NCBI GenBank assembly: GCA_051649365.1
Contig: JBOFGY010000253.1
Location: 1 to 29,940 of the forward strand
Direction of reading: 5' to 3'
Length of the DNA stretch: 29,940 bases
DNA from: CAVTAE01 sp051649365
GTDB lineage: Bacteria; Deinococcota; Deinococci; Deinococcales; Trueperaceae
Part shown: in pieces, positions 7,063-15,191 of the stretch
How positions within the stretch are numbered: the stretch's first letter is position 1
Layout: each line of letters opens with the position of its first letter
Notes under the pieces: model-generated
What the model was told of the DNA's origin: nothing
Databases searched by the model: none
What the model saw: the letters and a program-made list of their open reading frames with translations, nothing else
Translations under genes and position numbers: made by a program

Positions 7063-10000
7063 GGGACTAATACTCTAAACGTTGCCTCCTGTCTAAATAC
7101 TTGCCCTTCTGCCGAAGTCACAAGGATGCTCAGTGTATAAACATTATCTTTTGTATTTTTTGGAATAACTGCGCTTAATACATGCTCGTTGTCGGATGTT
7201 TTGATTGTTTCAAATGTTAAACCTAAATCGTTGTTAACTATGACATCGGCTATTGCAAAGTAGCTCTCGAGTTTCAGTTGCACGCGTTCACTAGGAGCTA
7301 CAGGACTCGAGACCTCAAAGGTTAATGCAGGAGCTTCACTCTCGATAATGACTTGTCCTTTTTTACTCGAGCGTTTCCCGTCTTTTTCTGCAAAAACGGT
7401 AAAGCTATAAACACCAGGTGTGGCTGTTCCTGGAATCGGTAGCCGCCCTGTCCAGGCGTTACCATCAAAGGTTAAAGTTAGAGCCTCCGTATCCGACATA
7501 CCTTGCAGCAACATGCTCTCCGCTTCGCCTTGTACCGTGACGCTAACGAGTGGGGCTGTGCCTGCGGGTACTTTGTCGCTTTCTACACGTACACGTCGAA
7601 TGCGTAAATCACTGCTACTAAAGGTTTGACTATTCGCACTTGCGGGTTGTACGGTGAAACTTGCTTTGCTAACTTCGCCTGCTTTCAGTTCTAGCTCGAG
7701 TGCGTCCACGCCAACGACTTTACTACCGAGGTTTAAGTCTGTGAGTTTGAGACGTGCTTTACCAGGCAGCAAACTACGCACTAAAAAAGTGCCATCGTCT
7801 GAACTACGCACAGTGCGCTTTAATCCTTCGCTATCGGTGAGGACGAGTTGGGCCGCGACACCTTTGTTAGGTTCATCGGCGAGACCATCCGCATTCGCAT
7901 CTTCTAAAATTTTTCCCGACAGTGCCGCACTTGCCACAGCTTCGAAGAAAACAGCTGTTGTGCGTTGCCGCTCGAGTGCGACGCTTTGCTCTGTAGTGGA
8001 CAGTAAACGAAAGGTTATCGGCAAACTGCTTTCCTCGAGTTTTAGCGTGTAATCACCAGGTGGTAAGTCTACGCTAAAGTTTCCAGTATCATCACTGAGA
8101 AGTTTATAAACACGTTGTCCCTGGTTTTCAATACTGAGCTGAACATTCGCAACGGCAATGTTGCCAGCTCGAACACTACCATTTAAGCGTCCGAGATTGC
8201 GCCCGCCAAGACTTTCCACGAGAGGTTCAGGAACCTCGAGATTAAAAAGGTAGTTGCCCTGTAAACGTAACCCAGCATTAAACGGCGCAGCCGTGCCACT
8301 ATAGTTGTAGTTAAGGTCGCCGCTTAGCTCGAGTCCAAAGATGTCACGCTCGAAGGTTAAACCTGAAACGAGCCCAATACTCTCCTCACTAATATCCCAC
8401 TCGAGTTCACCATACGCGTGAATGCTTTCAAAGGGAATTTCAATTCTCGTGCCAAGCGTTCCCTCGAGCGGGCTATCAACATAAAAGATAAATTGTCCAT
8501 CTATACTAAGATAATTTTGTTGCAGGGCTGTCCAGTGACTATCGAGCGTAAGTCCCCAGCCTTTATTATTGTAAATCACACCAAATTGATTGCTCGCTTG
8601 CCAACCGTTGGGTAAATTTGCAAAGTAGCGCACTTGGGCAAAGCTCGAGAACGAACCTAAGCCCACACCAAAACTTACGTCCCCGGGTAAGTCTGCCGGA
8701 ATCACGTCACTCATGCCGAGCGTCCAGTCACTCCTCGCTGCGTCGCTGAGAGCGAGCGTCGTACCGAGGTACGCAAAAAAAGTCTCGAAGTTATAACTGC
8801 CACGCACGCTAAAGGTGGCGTTGTCCTTAAGAAGGTTGTTTAGTTCGATGCTGCCGATAAGTTCATCCGAAAGACGAACGGGTGTAGCAGTCTCTTCACT
8901 AGGAACATTATCAATATCCTCACTAGAAGTTTTATCACTAGAAGCTTCATTGCTCGAGCTTGGGTTGTTTGTCTCACTCGAGGCGGCGCGGGTCACGTCA
9001 TTCAAACCTAGCATGCGAACTTCACCGAGTGCATCAAAACCGCCTTCTAAATAACTCAGAGCAATAGCAAGTTCGGTTTGCGAAGGATACTTAAATTCGT
9101 AGGCGGCACCAAAAACGGGTTGTCCTGAACTGATACCCGTGCCAACGGAAACACGTGCATTGTTGAGTTCAATGGCAGGTAAAATGTAGCCGCCCCATTC
9201 TGTTCCTGCGTCGCTACTGCGCACGTAACCAAGCGAAGCAAGCAACGACGCATTTTCAAATGAGGTGCGACCACTAAAACCAAATGGCACTGGAAAGAGG
9301 AGACGAAAGGGACGACGCGAGGCTTCGCCAAGTCTTACGCCCCAAAGCCTGCTGTCAGCTGCGACAAAGGTTCTGCGCCAGCGTGGTAATTCAATATAAC
9401 TATCCATGACCCAATCATCAGAAAGGGAACCACCGAGCGCGAGATTTGTAAACCACTCGAGGTCGGTATCAAAACTTGCCCGCGCGTCGCCGAGGAGCAA
9501 GAAAGGCTTGGGCTCAGGTACGCCGTAACGAATCACGTTGACGGCTCTGCTGAGCTCGAGCCCATGTTGATTACGCAAGATAACGAGGTAAAGTCCTTCG
9601 CTCGTTAGGGTAAAGCGTTCTTCACGTTCACGTTGTGGCTCCAAACTTAGCTCACGTACTTCGGCAATGGCACCACCATACTGAAGCTCGAGCTTTAGGT
9701 CATCCGTGACGTTGCCGTTATTGCTGAGGAGCACGGTGAGACCCTCTTGACCGAGAACTAAATCTGCGGGGATTTGCAAGGCAATATCGCGCTGTTCTTT
9801 TACCCTGAGGGTTACATTAGCGGGCACTTCGTTTCCGACTTGCAACGTGAGAGTTTCAACCAAACCTGCCCCCGCATCTTTAGGCACACTCACCGTAACC
9901 GCAAGCGTTTTGGGAGTGTTGGCGGTGAGCTCGAGTGTTCCAGGTTGTCTTAAAACTTGCCAGCCAAGACTCGAGCTTGCCCTAGCCTCGACGGTGCTAT

Positions 10001-10238
10001 TTTCTGTGGTCTTGAGGCGAAACACCAGCGTTACAAAGTCCCCAGGTGTAACGTCTTTTGCGTCGGGTATGGTTAGTTGGATGTTTTGACCCTCCGTAAA
10101 GCTTTGCGCCTCCGTAAAGCTACAGGGCGAGGAAGCCAAGCCCGACACAGCTAAACCTAGCAAAGCTAAGCCCAACACAGCTAAGCCCCGAGCTAAGAAC
10201 AGTAGGCGTTTTAGGGCGAAACGCCTCGAGGGTGTCAT
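7059..10238 (-). CDS. Large exported Ig/beta-barrel protein, usher-like
   Basis: 1059 residues from ATG 10238. A TGCTACATT extended -10 box ends 6 bases before this ATG, so a leaderless transcript is likely; GTG 10262 is an alternative. Residues 1-35 are a signal peptide. Next come Ig-like domains (about 45-230, NEW3-like, with VPKDAGAGLVETLTLQVGNE). A long stretch of alternating strands rich in Gly/Tyr/Trp (about 245-680) looks like an outer-membrane barrel and contains a Ser/Glu/Asp-rich insert near residues 425-465. Then follow carboxypeptidase-regulatory-like/SdrD_B-like domains (DDTGNFSVDLPPGDYTLKLE; GKILEDANADGLADEP) and C-terminal Ig-like domains. The barrel plus regulatory-like domains recall fimbrial ushers of the TcfC kind, and a PapD-like gene lies close by, but no usher motif is certain. 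A large surface or porin-like protein is the alternative. Confidence 0.5.
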   Translation of the reverse strand: MTPSRRFALKRLLFLARGLAVLGLALLGLAVSGLASSPCSFTEAQSFTEGQNIQLTIPDAKDVTPGDFVTLVFRLKTTENSTVEARASSSLGWQVLRQPGTLELTANTPKTLAVTVSVPKDAGAGLVETLTLQVGNEVPANVTLRVKEQRDIALQIPADLVLGQEGLTVLLSNNGNVTDDLKLELQYGGAIAEVRELSLEPQREREERFTLTSEGLYLVILRNQHGLELSRAVNVIRYGVPEPKPFLLLGDARASFDTDLEWFTNLALGGSLSDDWVMDSYIELPRWRRTFVAADSRLWGVRLGEASRRPFRLLFPVPFGFSGRTSFENASLLASLGYVRSSDAGTEWGGYILPAIELNNARVSVGTGISSGQPVFGAAYEFKYPSQTELAIALSYLEGGFDALGEVRMLGLNDVTRAASSETNNPSSSNEASSDKTSSEDIDNVPSEETATPVRLSDELIGSIELNNLLKDNATFSVRGSYNFETFFAYLGTTLALSDAARSDWTLGMSDVIPADLPGDVSFGVGLGSFSSFAQVRYFANLPNGWQASNQFGVIYNNKGWGLTLDSHWTALQQNYLSIDGQFIFYVDSPLEGTLGTRIEIPFESIHAYGELEWDISEESIGLVSGLTFERDIFGLELSGDLNYNYSGTAAPFNAGLRLQGNYLFNLEVPEPLVESLGGRNLGRLNGSVRAGNIAVANVQLSIENQGQRVYKLLSDDTGNFSVDLPPGDYTLKLEESSLPITFRLLSTTEQSVALERQRTTAVFFEAVASAALSGKILEDANADGLADEPNKGVAAQLVLTDSEGLKRTVRSSDDGTFLVRSLLPGKARLKLTDLNLGSKVVGVDALELELKAGEVSKASFTVQPASANSQTFSSSDLRIRRVRVESDKVPAGTAPLVSVTVQGEAESMLLQGMSDTEALTLTFDGNAWTGRLPIPGTATPGVYSFTVFAEKDGKRSSKKGQVIIESEAPALTFEVSSPVAPSERVQLKLESYFAIADVIVNNDLGLTFETIKTSDNEHVLSAVIPKNTKDNVYTLSILVTSAEGQVFRQEATFRVLVP

Positions 10239-10524
10239 GATTGAAATGTAGCACCGCTTCACGTCTTGCGCAGCGGAAAATTAAACTTTGCGAAAAACTG
10301 AACGTCAAAGCGTAAGGCACACCCTTGACTTTGAGAAACGAAACTCCATAGCATGAAGCTCTGTAAGGTAGTGCTGTAGCCTGAGTTTGAAATTTGTGAT
10401 TCTATACTGTTGATGGGTAAGAGGTGAAACGTGAGAAGTGAACCTCTTTTTACGTCTTACATTTTACGTTTTACGTTACTTAGCTCGGGTTGCAAAACTA
10501 ACATTCTTTTGATGAGGTGATGGC
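10239..10524. promoter_or_regulatory. Divergent promoter region between the usher-like gene and the M16 genes
   Basis: Minus strand: TGCTACATT (10245-10253) sits 6 bases before the ATG of the usher-like gene. Plus strand: TATACT at 10403-10408 is the best -10 candidate for the protease genes but has no matching -35. Between it and the protease ATG, AAGAGGT (10419-10425) pairs with ACCTCTT (10442-10448) followed by T5, a weak terminator-like or attenuator-like hairpin. It is followed by short repeats of the TTTTACG type at 10448-10480. Confidence 0.4.
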
Positions 10525-12000
10525 ATGAAACGAAGCTGGGTCGTTCTTTTAGTCTTAAGTTGTTGTGTCCTGACGCAGGCTCAAGATTTAGCAGACCGCG
10601 TAACCAAAGTAACCCTAGATAATGGCATGAGAGTGCTCTTTGTCGAGCAGGGCGTTGCCCCAACGATTGCCTTTAACTTTATGTTTGATGTGGGTGGTGC
10701 CGACGAGCCCAACGGTCTTGGGGGCATTGCCCACATGGTCGAGCACATGGCTTTTAAGGGAACGAGCACGATTGGTGCCACTGACTATGAAGCTGAGAAG
10801 AAAGCCCTCGAGCAAATCGAGATTGAACGCCTTGCCCTCGAGTATCTCCGCGAAAATGGTAGCGAAGAAGAAATTGCCTCGCAAGAAGAGCGTTTTGCGG
10901 CGGCACGTGCTGCAGCCCAAGACCTTGCCGATCCTGCAGCTCTCGATGATTTACTCGGTGTGAATGGTGGTGTAGCTATTAATGCCTCGACAGGTTACGA
11001 CCGCACGGATTACGTGGTGCAGTTGCCCTCGAACCGCCTCGAGCTTTATGCACGTATCTATGGTGACGTATTACGCAACCCGGTGTTCCGCCAGTTTTAC
11101 GAAGAGCGTGATGTGGTGCGCGAAGAACGTCGTCAACGCAGTGAAGATGATCCGCAAGGTTTCTTGCTCGAGGCGTTCACCGATGAAGCGTTTGACGTGC
11201 ATCCTTACGGACGTTCACTCATTGGCAGCAACGATGAAATTACTGGGTACTCGAAAAGTGCAGCTCTCGCTTTTTTTGAACGGTATTATCACCCGAACCG
11301 TGCGGTGCTCGTGCTTGTAGGGGATGTAGATGTCGAGCGCGATTTGCCTATTATTGAAAAATACTTTGGTGATATTCCAAGCGCACCTGATTTGCGCCCA
11401 CGTATTCCTGTCGAGCCCGAAAAAACCGAGGAACGCCGTGTGACCGTCGAGTACAATGCCGAGCCCCAACTTGTGATTGGCTATCACAAACCCACGTATC
11501 CCAACCCTGATGCGTATGTGTTTGACCTTGTTGACTCGCTGCTTAGTAATGGCCGCACGAGCCGTTTATATCAGCGTCTTATTTTGCGAGACCAAAGTGC
11601 TGTGGGTGTGTTTACAACCTCTGCTTATCCAGGCACGCGATTTAATAACTTGTTTTTGGTTTACGCCCTGCCCCAACAACCTGCCACACCCGAAACCTTA
11701 GAAGCAACCATCTACGAAGAAATCGAACGTCTCAAAACAGAACTTGTTAGTACAGAGGAATTGGCGAAAGTCAAAAACCAAGTGCGTGCGGGTACCGTGC
11801 GAAGTCTCGAGTCGCCGAGTGGTTTGGCCTCGAGCCTCGCCTATCACGAACTGTTTGCCGGTGGTTGGGAAAAACTCATCAGTGACCTCGATATTTACGA
11901 TGCAGTTACACCCGAAGATATTCAGCGTGTCGCCACAGACTACCTCGTTCCTGAAAACCGCACCGTGGGTACACTGTTAACCAAAGGTGCAACAGAATAA
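10525..12000 (+). CDS. M16-family zinc metalloprotease, catalytic subunit
   Basis: 491 residues, exported (signal peptide ends LTQAQ-D). The inverted zinc motif HMVEH is at residues 70-74, in the normal block NGLGGIAHMVEHMAFKGT. The distal glutamate is in the EERDVVREERRQRSEDDP segment (E200 by family position). Between them lies an extra charged helical insert (about residues 88-145), so the HxxEH-to-Glu distance is about 126 rather than the usual 74-76. The C-lobe has the expected SNGRTSRLYQRLI. M16B enzymes degrade peptides inside a clam-shaped chamber, often as a heterodimer with a second M16 protein, here the next gene 90 bases downstream. The ribosome-binding site is GAGGTGATGGCATG. Location: periplasm or cell surface. 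Confidence 0.92.
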   Translation: MKRSWVVLLVLSCCVLTQAQDLADRVTKVTLDNGMRVLFVEQGVAPTIAFNFMFDVGGADEPNGLGGIAHMVEHMAFKGTSTIGATDYEAEKKALEQIEIERLALEYLRENGSEEEIASQEERFAAARAAAQDLADPAALDDLLGVNGGVAINASTGYDRTDYVVQLPSNRLELYARIYGDVLRNPVFRQFYEERDVVREERRQRSEDDPQGFLLEAFTDEAFDVHPYGRSLIGSNDEITGYSKSAALAFFERYYHPNRAVLVLVGDVDVERDLPIIEKYFGDIPSAPDLRPRIPVEPEKTEERRVTVEYNAEPQLVIGYHKPTYPNPDAYVFDLVDSLLSNGRTSRLYQRLILRDQSAVGVFTTSAYPGTRFNNLFLVYALPQQPATPETLEATIYEEIERLKTELVSTEELAKVKNQVRAGTVRSLESPSGLASSLAYHELFAGGWEKLISDLDIYDAVTPEDIQRVATDYLVPENRTVGTLLTKGATE

Positions 12001-12090
12001 GTGTGTTGTTATTCGTGTTGTTAGATATTGAGTTTTACACATTCCTGATGTTTGCACCGTAAACGTCGCTATAAATGGAGGCTATCCATA

Positions 12091-13542
12091 ATGACCTATA
12101 AAGTGAAAAGATATTTATACTACGTCCTTCTCATTCTTCATTCCTCATTCCTCATTCCTCTCGCTTTTGCTGACACTCCCGCCGATTGGCCCGACCCCAA
12201 AGACATGACCTTTGACGACGTAGACTTTACGCCGCCTGAACCCACACGCCTAAAACTACCCAATGGCATCACCCTCTACATCGCCGAAGATCGCTCATTA
12301 CCACTCATTAGTGGTGTTGCCTATTTCAAAGCGAGCGCACTCCTTGACCCTGAAGACAAGGTGGGTTTAGCTGAACTCACCGCAACGATGCTGCGTGAAG
12401 GTGGTGCAGGTGACTTGTCACCAGATGAAATGGATATTCAACTCGAGACCTTAGCTGCAAGCATTGAGGCTTCGGCGGATACAAATTTGGCGACAGTAGG
12501 TTTTTCGAGTTTGACGGAAACCATTGACAATGTATTGCCCCTCTGGTTTGACACCATGACACGGCCAACCTTTGATGAACGCAGGCTCGAGGTTGAGCGG
12601 GGTGGGCTGCTCGAGGGCATCCGCCGCGAAAACGATGACCCCAGCGCGATTGCCTCGCGCGAATTTTTCTCACGCATTGCTGCAGGTCATCCCTTTGGTT
12701 ACTACGCAACAGAAGAAACAATTAACGCTATTACCCAAGACGATTTAGCCGAGTTTCATAGCACCTACTACCAACCGCAAGCTATGACGGTTGCCATCAC
12801 AGGTGATTTTGATACAGCCGAGATGATTGAAAAAATTGAAACCCTCTTAGCAGGTTGGGAAGGTCAAGAGGTTGATTACCCTGAACTTCCAGAATTTAAT
12901 CTGCGTCCTGAGCCTACAGTGTATTTAGTACCTAAAGAACTCGAGCAAAGTGTGATTTTGGTCGGTCATCCGAGTGTTTATGCGTACAGCCCTGAGTACA
13001 ACGACCTCACGGTTGCTAATGACATCTTGGGCGCAGGTGGATTCTCGAGTCGTCTCTTTTTAGAAGTTCGTACCAAGCGCGGGCTGGCTTATTCGACAGG
13101 CAGTGGCCTCAGCCAAGGTTTTAGTCAGCCAGGTGTTTTTTATATGTCGGCAGCAACGAGGGTGGATAAAACCGCCGAAACTGTCGGGCTGTTAATTTCA
13201 GAAGCAAAACGTTTGCAAGAAAGTGGTATCACCGACACAGAACTCGAGCGCAGCCGCAGCTCGATTGTGAACGCCTCACTGTTTAGATTCACTTCTGTAG
13301 CGGCGATTACGCAACGTGCGGCTCGCGTGCAACTGTTGGGGCTCGAGCCTGGCTACTACGAAACGTATTTAGAGCGTGTGCAGAGCATGACCAAAGACGA
13401 CGTGCAAAGCATTGTGCAACAAGAACTTCGTCCGGATGATTTTGTGGTGTTGGTTGTGGGCGACCCTGCAAAATTTGATGCGCCCTTAGACGAGTTTGGT
13501 AATGTCGTGACGATTGAACTCGAGGCGAGTGAGGAAGAGTAA
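12091..13542 (+). CDS. M16-family peptidase-like protein, non-catalytic partner
   Basis: 483 residues from the ATG at 12091, which has GGAGG nine bases upstream; a TTG 39 bases earlier is less likely. A signal peptide ends PLAFA-DT. The region matching the zinc motif reads VGLAELTATMLREGG, with no HxxEH, so this chain cannot bind zinc. It keeps the substrate-side block GGFSSRLFLEVRTKRGLAYS, with the Arg and Tyr that M16B partners contribute. Together with the preceding gene this is the typical catalytic/non-catalytic M16B pair. The signal-peptide coding region contains a tandem heptamer tract (12132-12159), so copy-number slippage would shift the frame. Confidence 0.9.
   Translation: MTYKVKRYLYYVLLILHSSFLIPLAFADTPADWPDPKDMTFDDVDFTPPEPTRLKLPNGITLYIAEDRSLPLISGVAYFKASALLDPEDKVGLAELTATMLREGGAGDLSPDEMDIQLETLAASIEASADTNLATVGFSSLTETIDNVLPLWFDTMTRPTFDERRLEVERGGLLEGIRRENDDPSAIASREFFSRIAAGHPFGYYATEETINAITQDDLAEFHSTYYQPQAMTVAITGDFDTAEMIEKIETLLAGWEGQEVDYPELPEFNLRPEPTVYLVPKELEQSVILVGHPSVYAYSPEYNDLTVANDILGAGGFSSRLFLEVRTKRGLAYSTGSGLSQGFSQPGVFYMSAATRVDKTAETVGLLISEAKRLQESGITDTELERSRSSIVNASLFRFTSVAAITQRAARVQLLGLEPGYYETYLERVQSMTKDDVQSIVQQELRPDDFVVLVVGDPAKFDAPLDEFGNVVTIELEASEEE
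12132..12159. repeat. Heptanucleotide tandem tract CATTCCT within a signal-peptide coding region
   Basis: CATTCTT (12132-12138) is followed by three perfect CATTCCT units at 12139-12145, 12146-12152 and 12153-12159. The unit is not a multiple of three, so gain or loss of one unit would frameshift the M16 partner gene, as in phase-variable loci. The tract is short, so any variation may be slow. Confidence 0.75.
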
Positions 13543-13585
13543 ATATTAGCGTTGAACGCTCCTAGATTAAGACGAACAATAACAA

Positions 13586-13620
13586 TACTACCAATGGCGC
13601 ACCGTGCGCCATTGGTAGTA
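13586..13620. terminator. Perfect 16-bp stem hairpin after the M16 genes
   Basis: TACTACCAATGGCGCA (13586-13601) and its exact complement (13605-13620) are separated by the 3-base loop CCG. The plus-strand copy is followed by A-rich rather than T-rich sequence; the minus-strand reading is followed by TTGTTATTGTTC. It could end transcription of the protease operon in a way that does not need a classical U-tract. It may also be a small dispersed palindrome. Confidence 0.6.
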
Positions 13621-13700
13621 AAAATTTAGGTTGACTCATATTTTTCTCGAAGCATGAAGGATTGATACCCTATTGTGATAAAGGTTGGGTGTGCATAGAG

Positions 13701-13709
13701 TGCTAAAAT
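13701..13709 (+). promoter_or_regulatory. Extended -10 promoter of a leaderless transcript (TGCTAAAAT)
   Basis: TGCTAAAAT ends 6 bases before the ATG at 13716, so transcription would start at or next to the start codon. There is no Shine-Dalgarno sequence and no clear -35 hexamer. Confidence 0.6.
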
Positions 13710-13715
13710 AGTGGC

Positions 13716-15047
13716 ATGACCAAACTTCTTTTTTGCTTTATTACACTTACTTTTGCCTTGAATAGTGTTGCTCAAGAAGCTACAGCTCCAGTTATATTGA
13801 GTTCAGGACAAACCGTAGCTGTAGATGATGTTGGTGAAGTGTACGTAGCAGGTTTTGTGCTTACTGAACAACCTGGGAAAAAAGCCCGTGATGATGACCG
13901 TTTTGAGAAAAGTATTTATTTAACAAAGTTTAGTGCAGAGGGTGAACAGCGATGGCTAAAACCCATCGCAACACCCGAAGCAGTAGAGGTAGTAAACATG
14001 CGTGTAACCTCCACAGGGAACCTCTACATTTTTGGCACAACCGAAGCAAGTTTAGATGGTGAGAACCAAGGTAAGACAGATGCCTTTGTCGCCAAAATAG
14101 ATGCAAGCGGTGAGCAAGTGTGGCTAAGGCAGTTTGGAACCTCACGACGAGACGCGGCAACAGCGATAACTTTGGCAGGGGAAGACATTGTATTAGCGGG
14201 GCATACTTACAGCACGGCAAGTGAAAAAGGAGAACTTTTGTGGCCAGACAGAAGTCTCGAGGAAGATTATATTTTTCTAACTAAGATAAACGCTGCGGGT
14301 GACGTGCAATGGTTCCGCGAATCGCAGGTTAGTGAGGATAGATACCTTGGTATTGGTGATATTGAGGTAGATGCTAGGGGTAACATCTTTACAACAGGGT
14401 GGGCTTCTGAAAAGTTATTCCCAAAAGACCCTATAGGCTCAGATGCTTATATAGCTAGATTTGATAAAGAAGGACGACATCTCTGGATAGAAGTTTTTGA
14501 TGCTGTTATGAATAATTCTGGTCATGGGTTGGGTGTGGGGGAAGATAAAGTATTTATTACAGGTACGACGGGTGATGAAGACATGGGTGAAAGAGACTAT
14601 GAAATTCCTAGAAATATAAGTGTAGATGCCTTTTTAGCTAATTACAACTATAAAGGGAATAAATATTGGATAAAACAGTTTGGTGCTCAGGAAGGTTACG
14701 TAGGTAAAGATATAGTTGTAGATGATTCTGGCGAGATTATTGTTGTTGGTGCTGGTAATGGCATTATTGGTGGTGAGTCATTAGGTGCCTCTGATGTATT
14801 TATTGCTAAATATAGTATCGAGGGGAAACAAATATGGTCAGGCAATTTTGGTACAGAGAAATTTGATAGCCCGATCGCTATAACGTTTCAAGATGAATAT
14901 GTCTACTTAACAGGCTATTTAGATTTGGATGATGTGTTCGAGCTCCAATTTCACCCACTAGTGGGTCAGGTTTCATTTTTAATCAAGTACACTCTCGAGG
15001 GAGAACAAGTATGGCTAAGAACCTTTGAAGGTCAGACGATACGCTAG
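13716..15047 (+). CDS. Exported beta-propeller repeat (SBBP-type) protein
   Basis: 443 residues with a signal peptide ending NSVAQ-E. The body is built of repeats of about 50-60 residues. Each combines 'D..G.vyv.G', 'DafvaKid..Geq.W.r.fG' and a return strand, for example KTDAFVAKIDASGEQVWLRQ and ASDVFIAKYSIEGKQIWSGN. This is the SBBP pattern, which folds as a beta-propeller in secreted proteins. No enzymatic residues are evident; a binding or scaffold role outside the cell is likely. Codon use is visibly more AT-rich than in the flanking genes from about 14,330 on (many ATA, AGA, GGG), and CTCGAG is rare here, which suggests recent acquisition. It is probably translated from a leaderless mRNA. 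Confidence 0.8.
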   Translation: MTKLLFCFITLTFALNSVAQEATAPVILSSGQTVAVDDVGEVYVAGFVLTEQPGKKARDDDRFEKSIYLTKFSAEGEQRWLKPIATPEAVEVVNMRVTSTGNLYIFGTTEASLDGENQGKTDAFVAKIDASGEQVWLRQFGTSRRDAATAITLAGEDIVLAGHTYSTASEKGELLWPDRSLEEDYIFLTKINAAGDVQWFRESQVSEDRYLGIGDIEVDARGNIFTTGWASEKLFPKDPIGSDAYIARFDKEGRHLWIEVFDAVMNNSGHGLGVGEDKVFITGTTGDEDMGERDYEIPRNISVDAFLANYNYKGNKYWIKQFGAQEGYVGKDIVVDDSGEIIVVGAGNGIIGGESLGASDVFIAKYSIEGKQIWSGNFGTEKFDSPIAITFQDEYVYLTGYLDLDDVFELQFHPLVGQVSFLIKYTLEGEQVWLRTFEGQTIR

Positions 15048-15191
15048 ACAAACAAAGTAATACAAATTGAATACTGTGATGATTTCGACAATAGGGAAAA
15101 TCTCCTATGCTACTTTGAGTGCTTGGGGAGACTTAAACTAAGAATGCCCCTGTATTTACAACATCGTTGGTTGTGCTTTTTAGGAGAAGAG

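Noticed and set aside
10419..10452. AAGAGGT...ACCTCTT followed by T5 as a terminator
   Set aside because: It lies upstream of the protease genes with no gene ending before it on the plus strand, and the stem is only 7 bp with a 16-base loop. Kept only as a remark in the divergent region.
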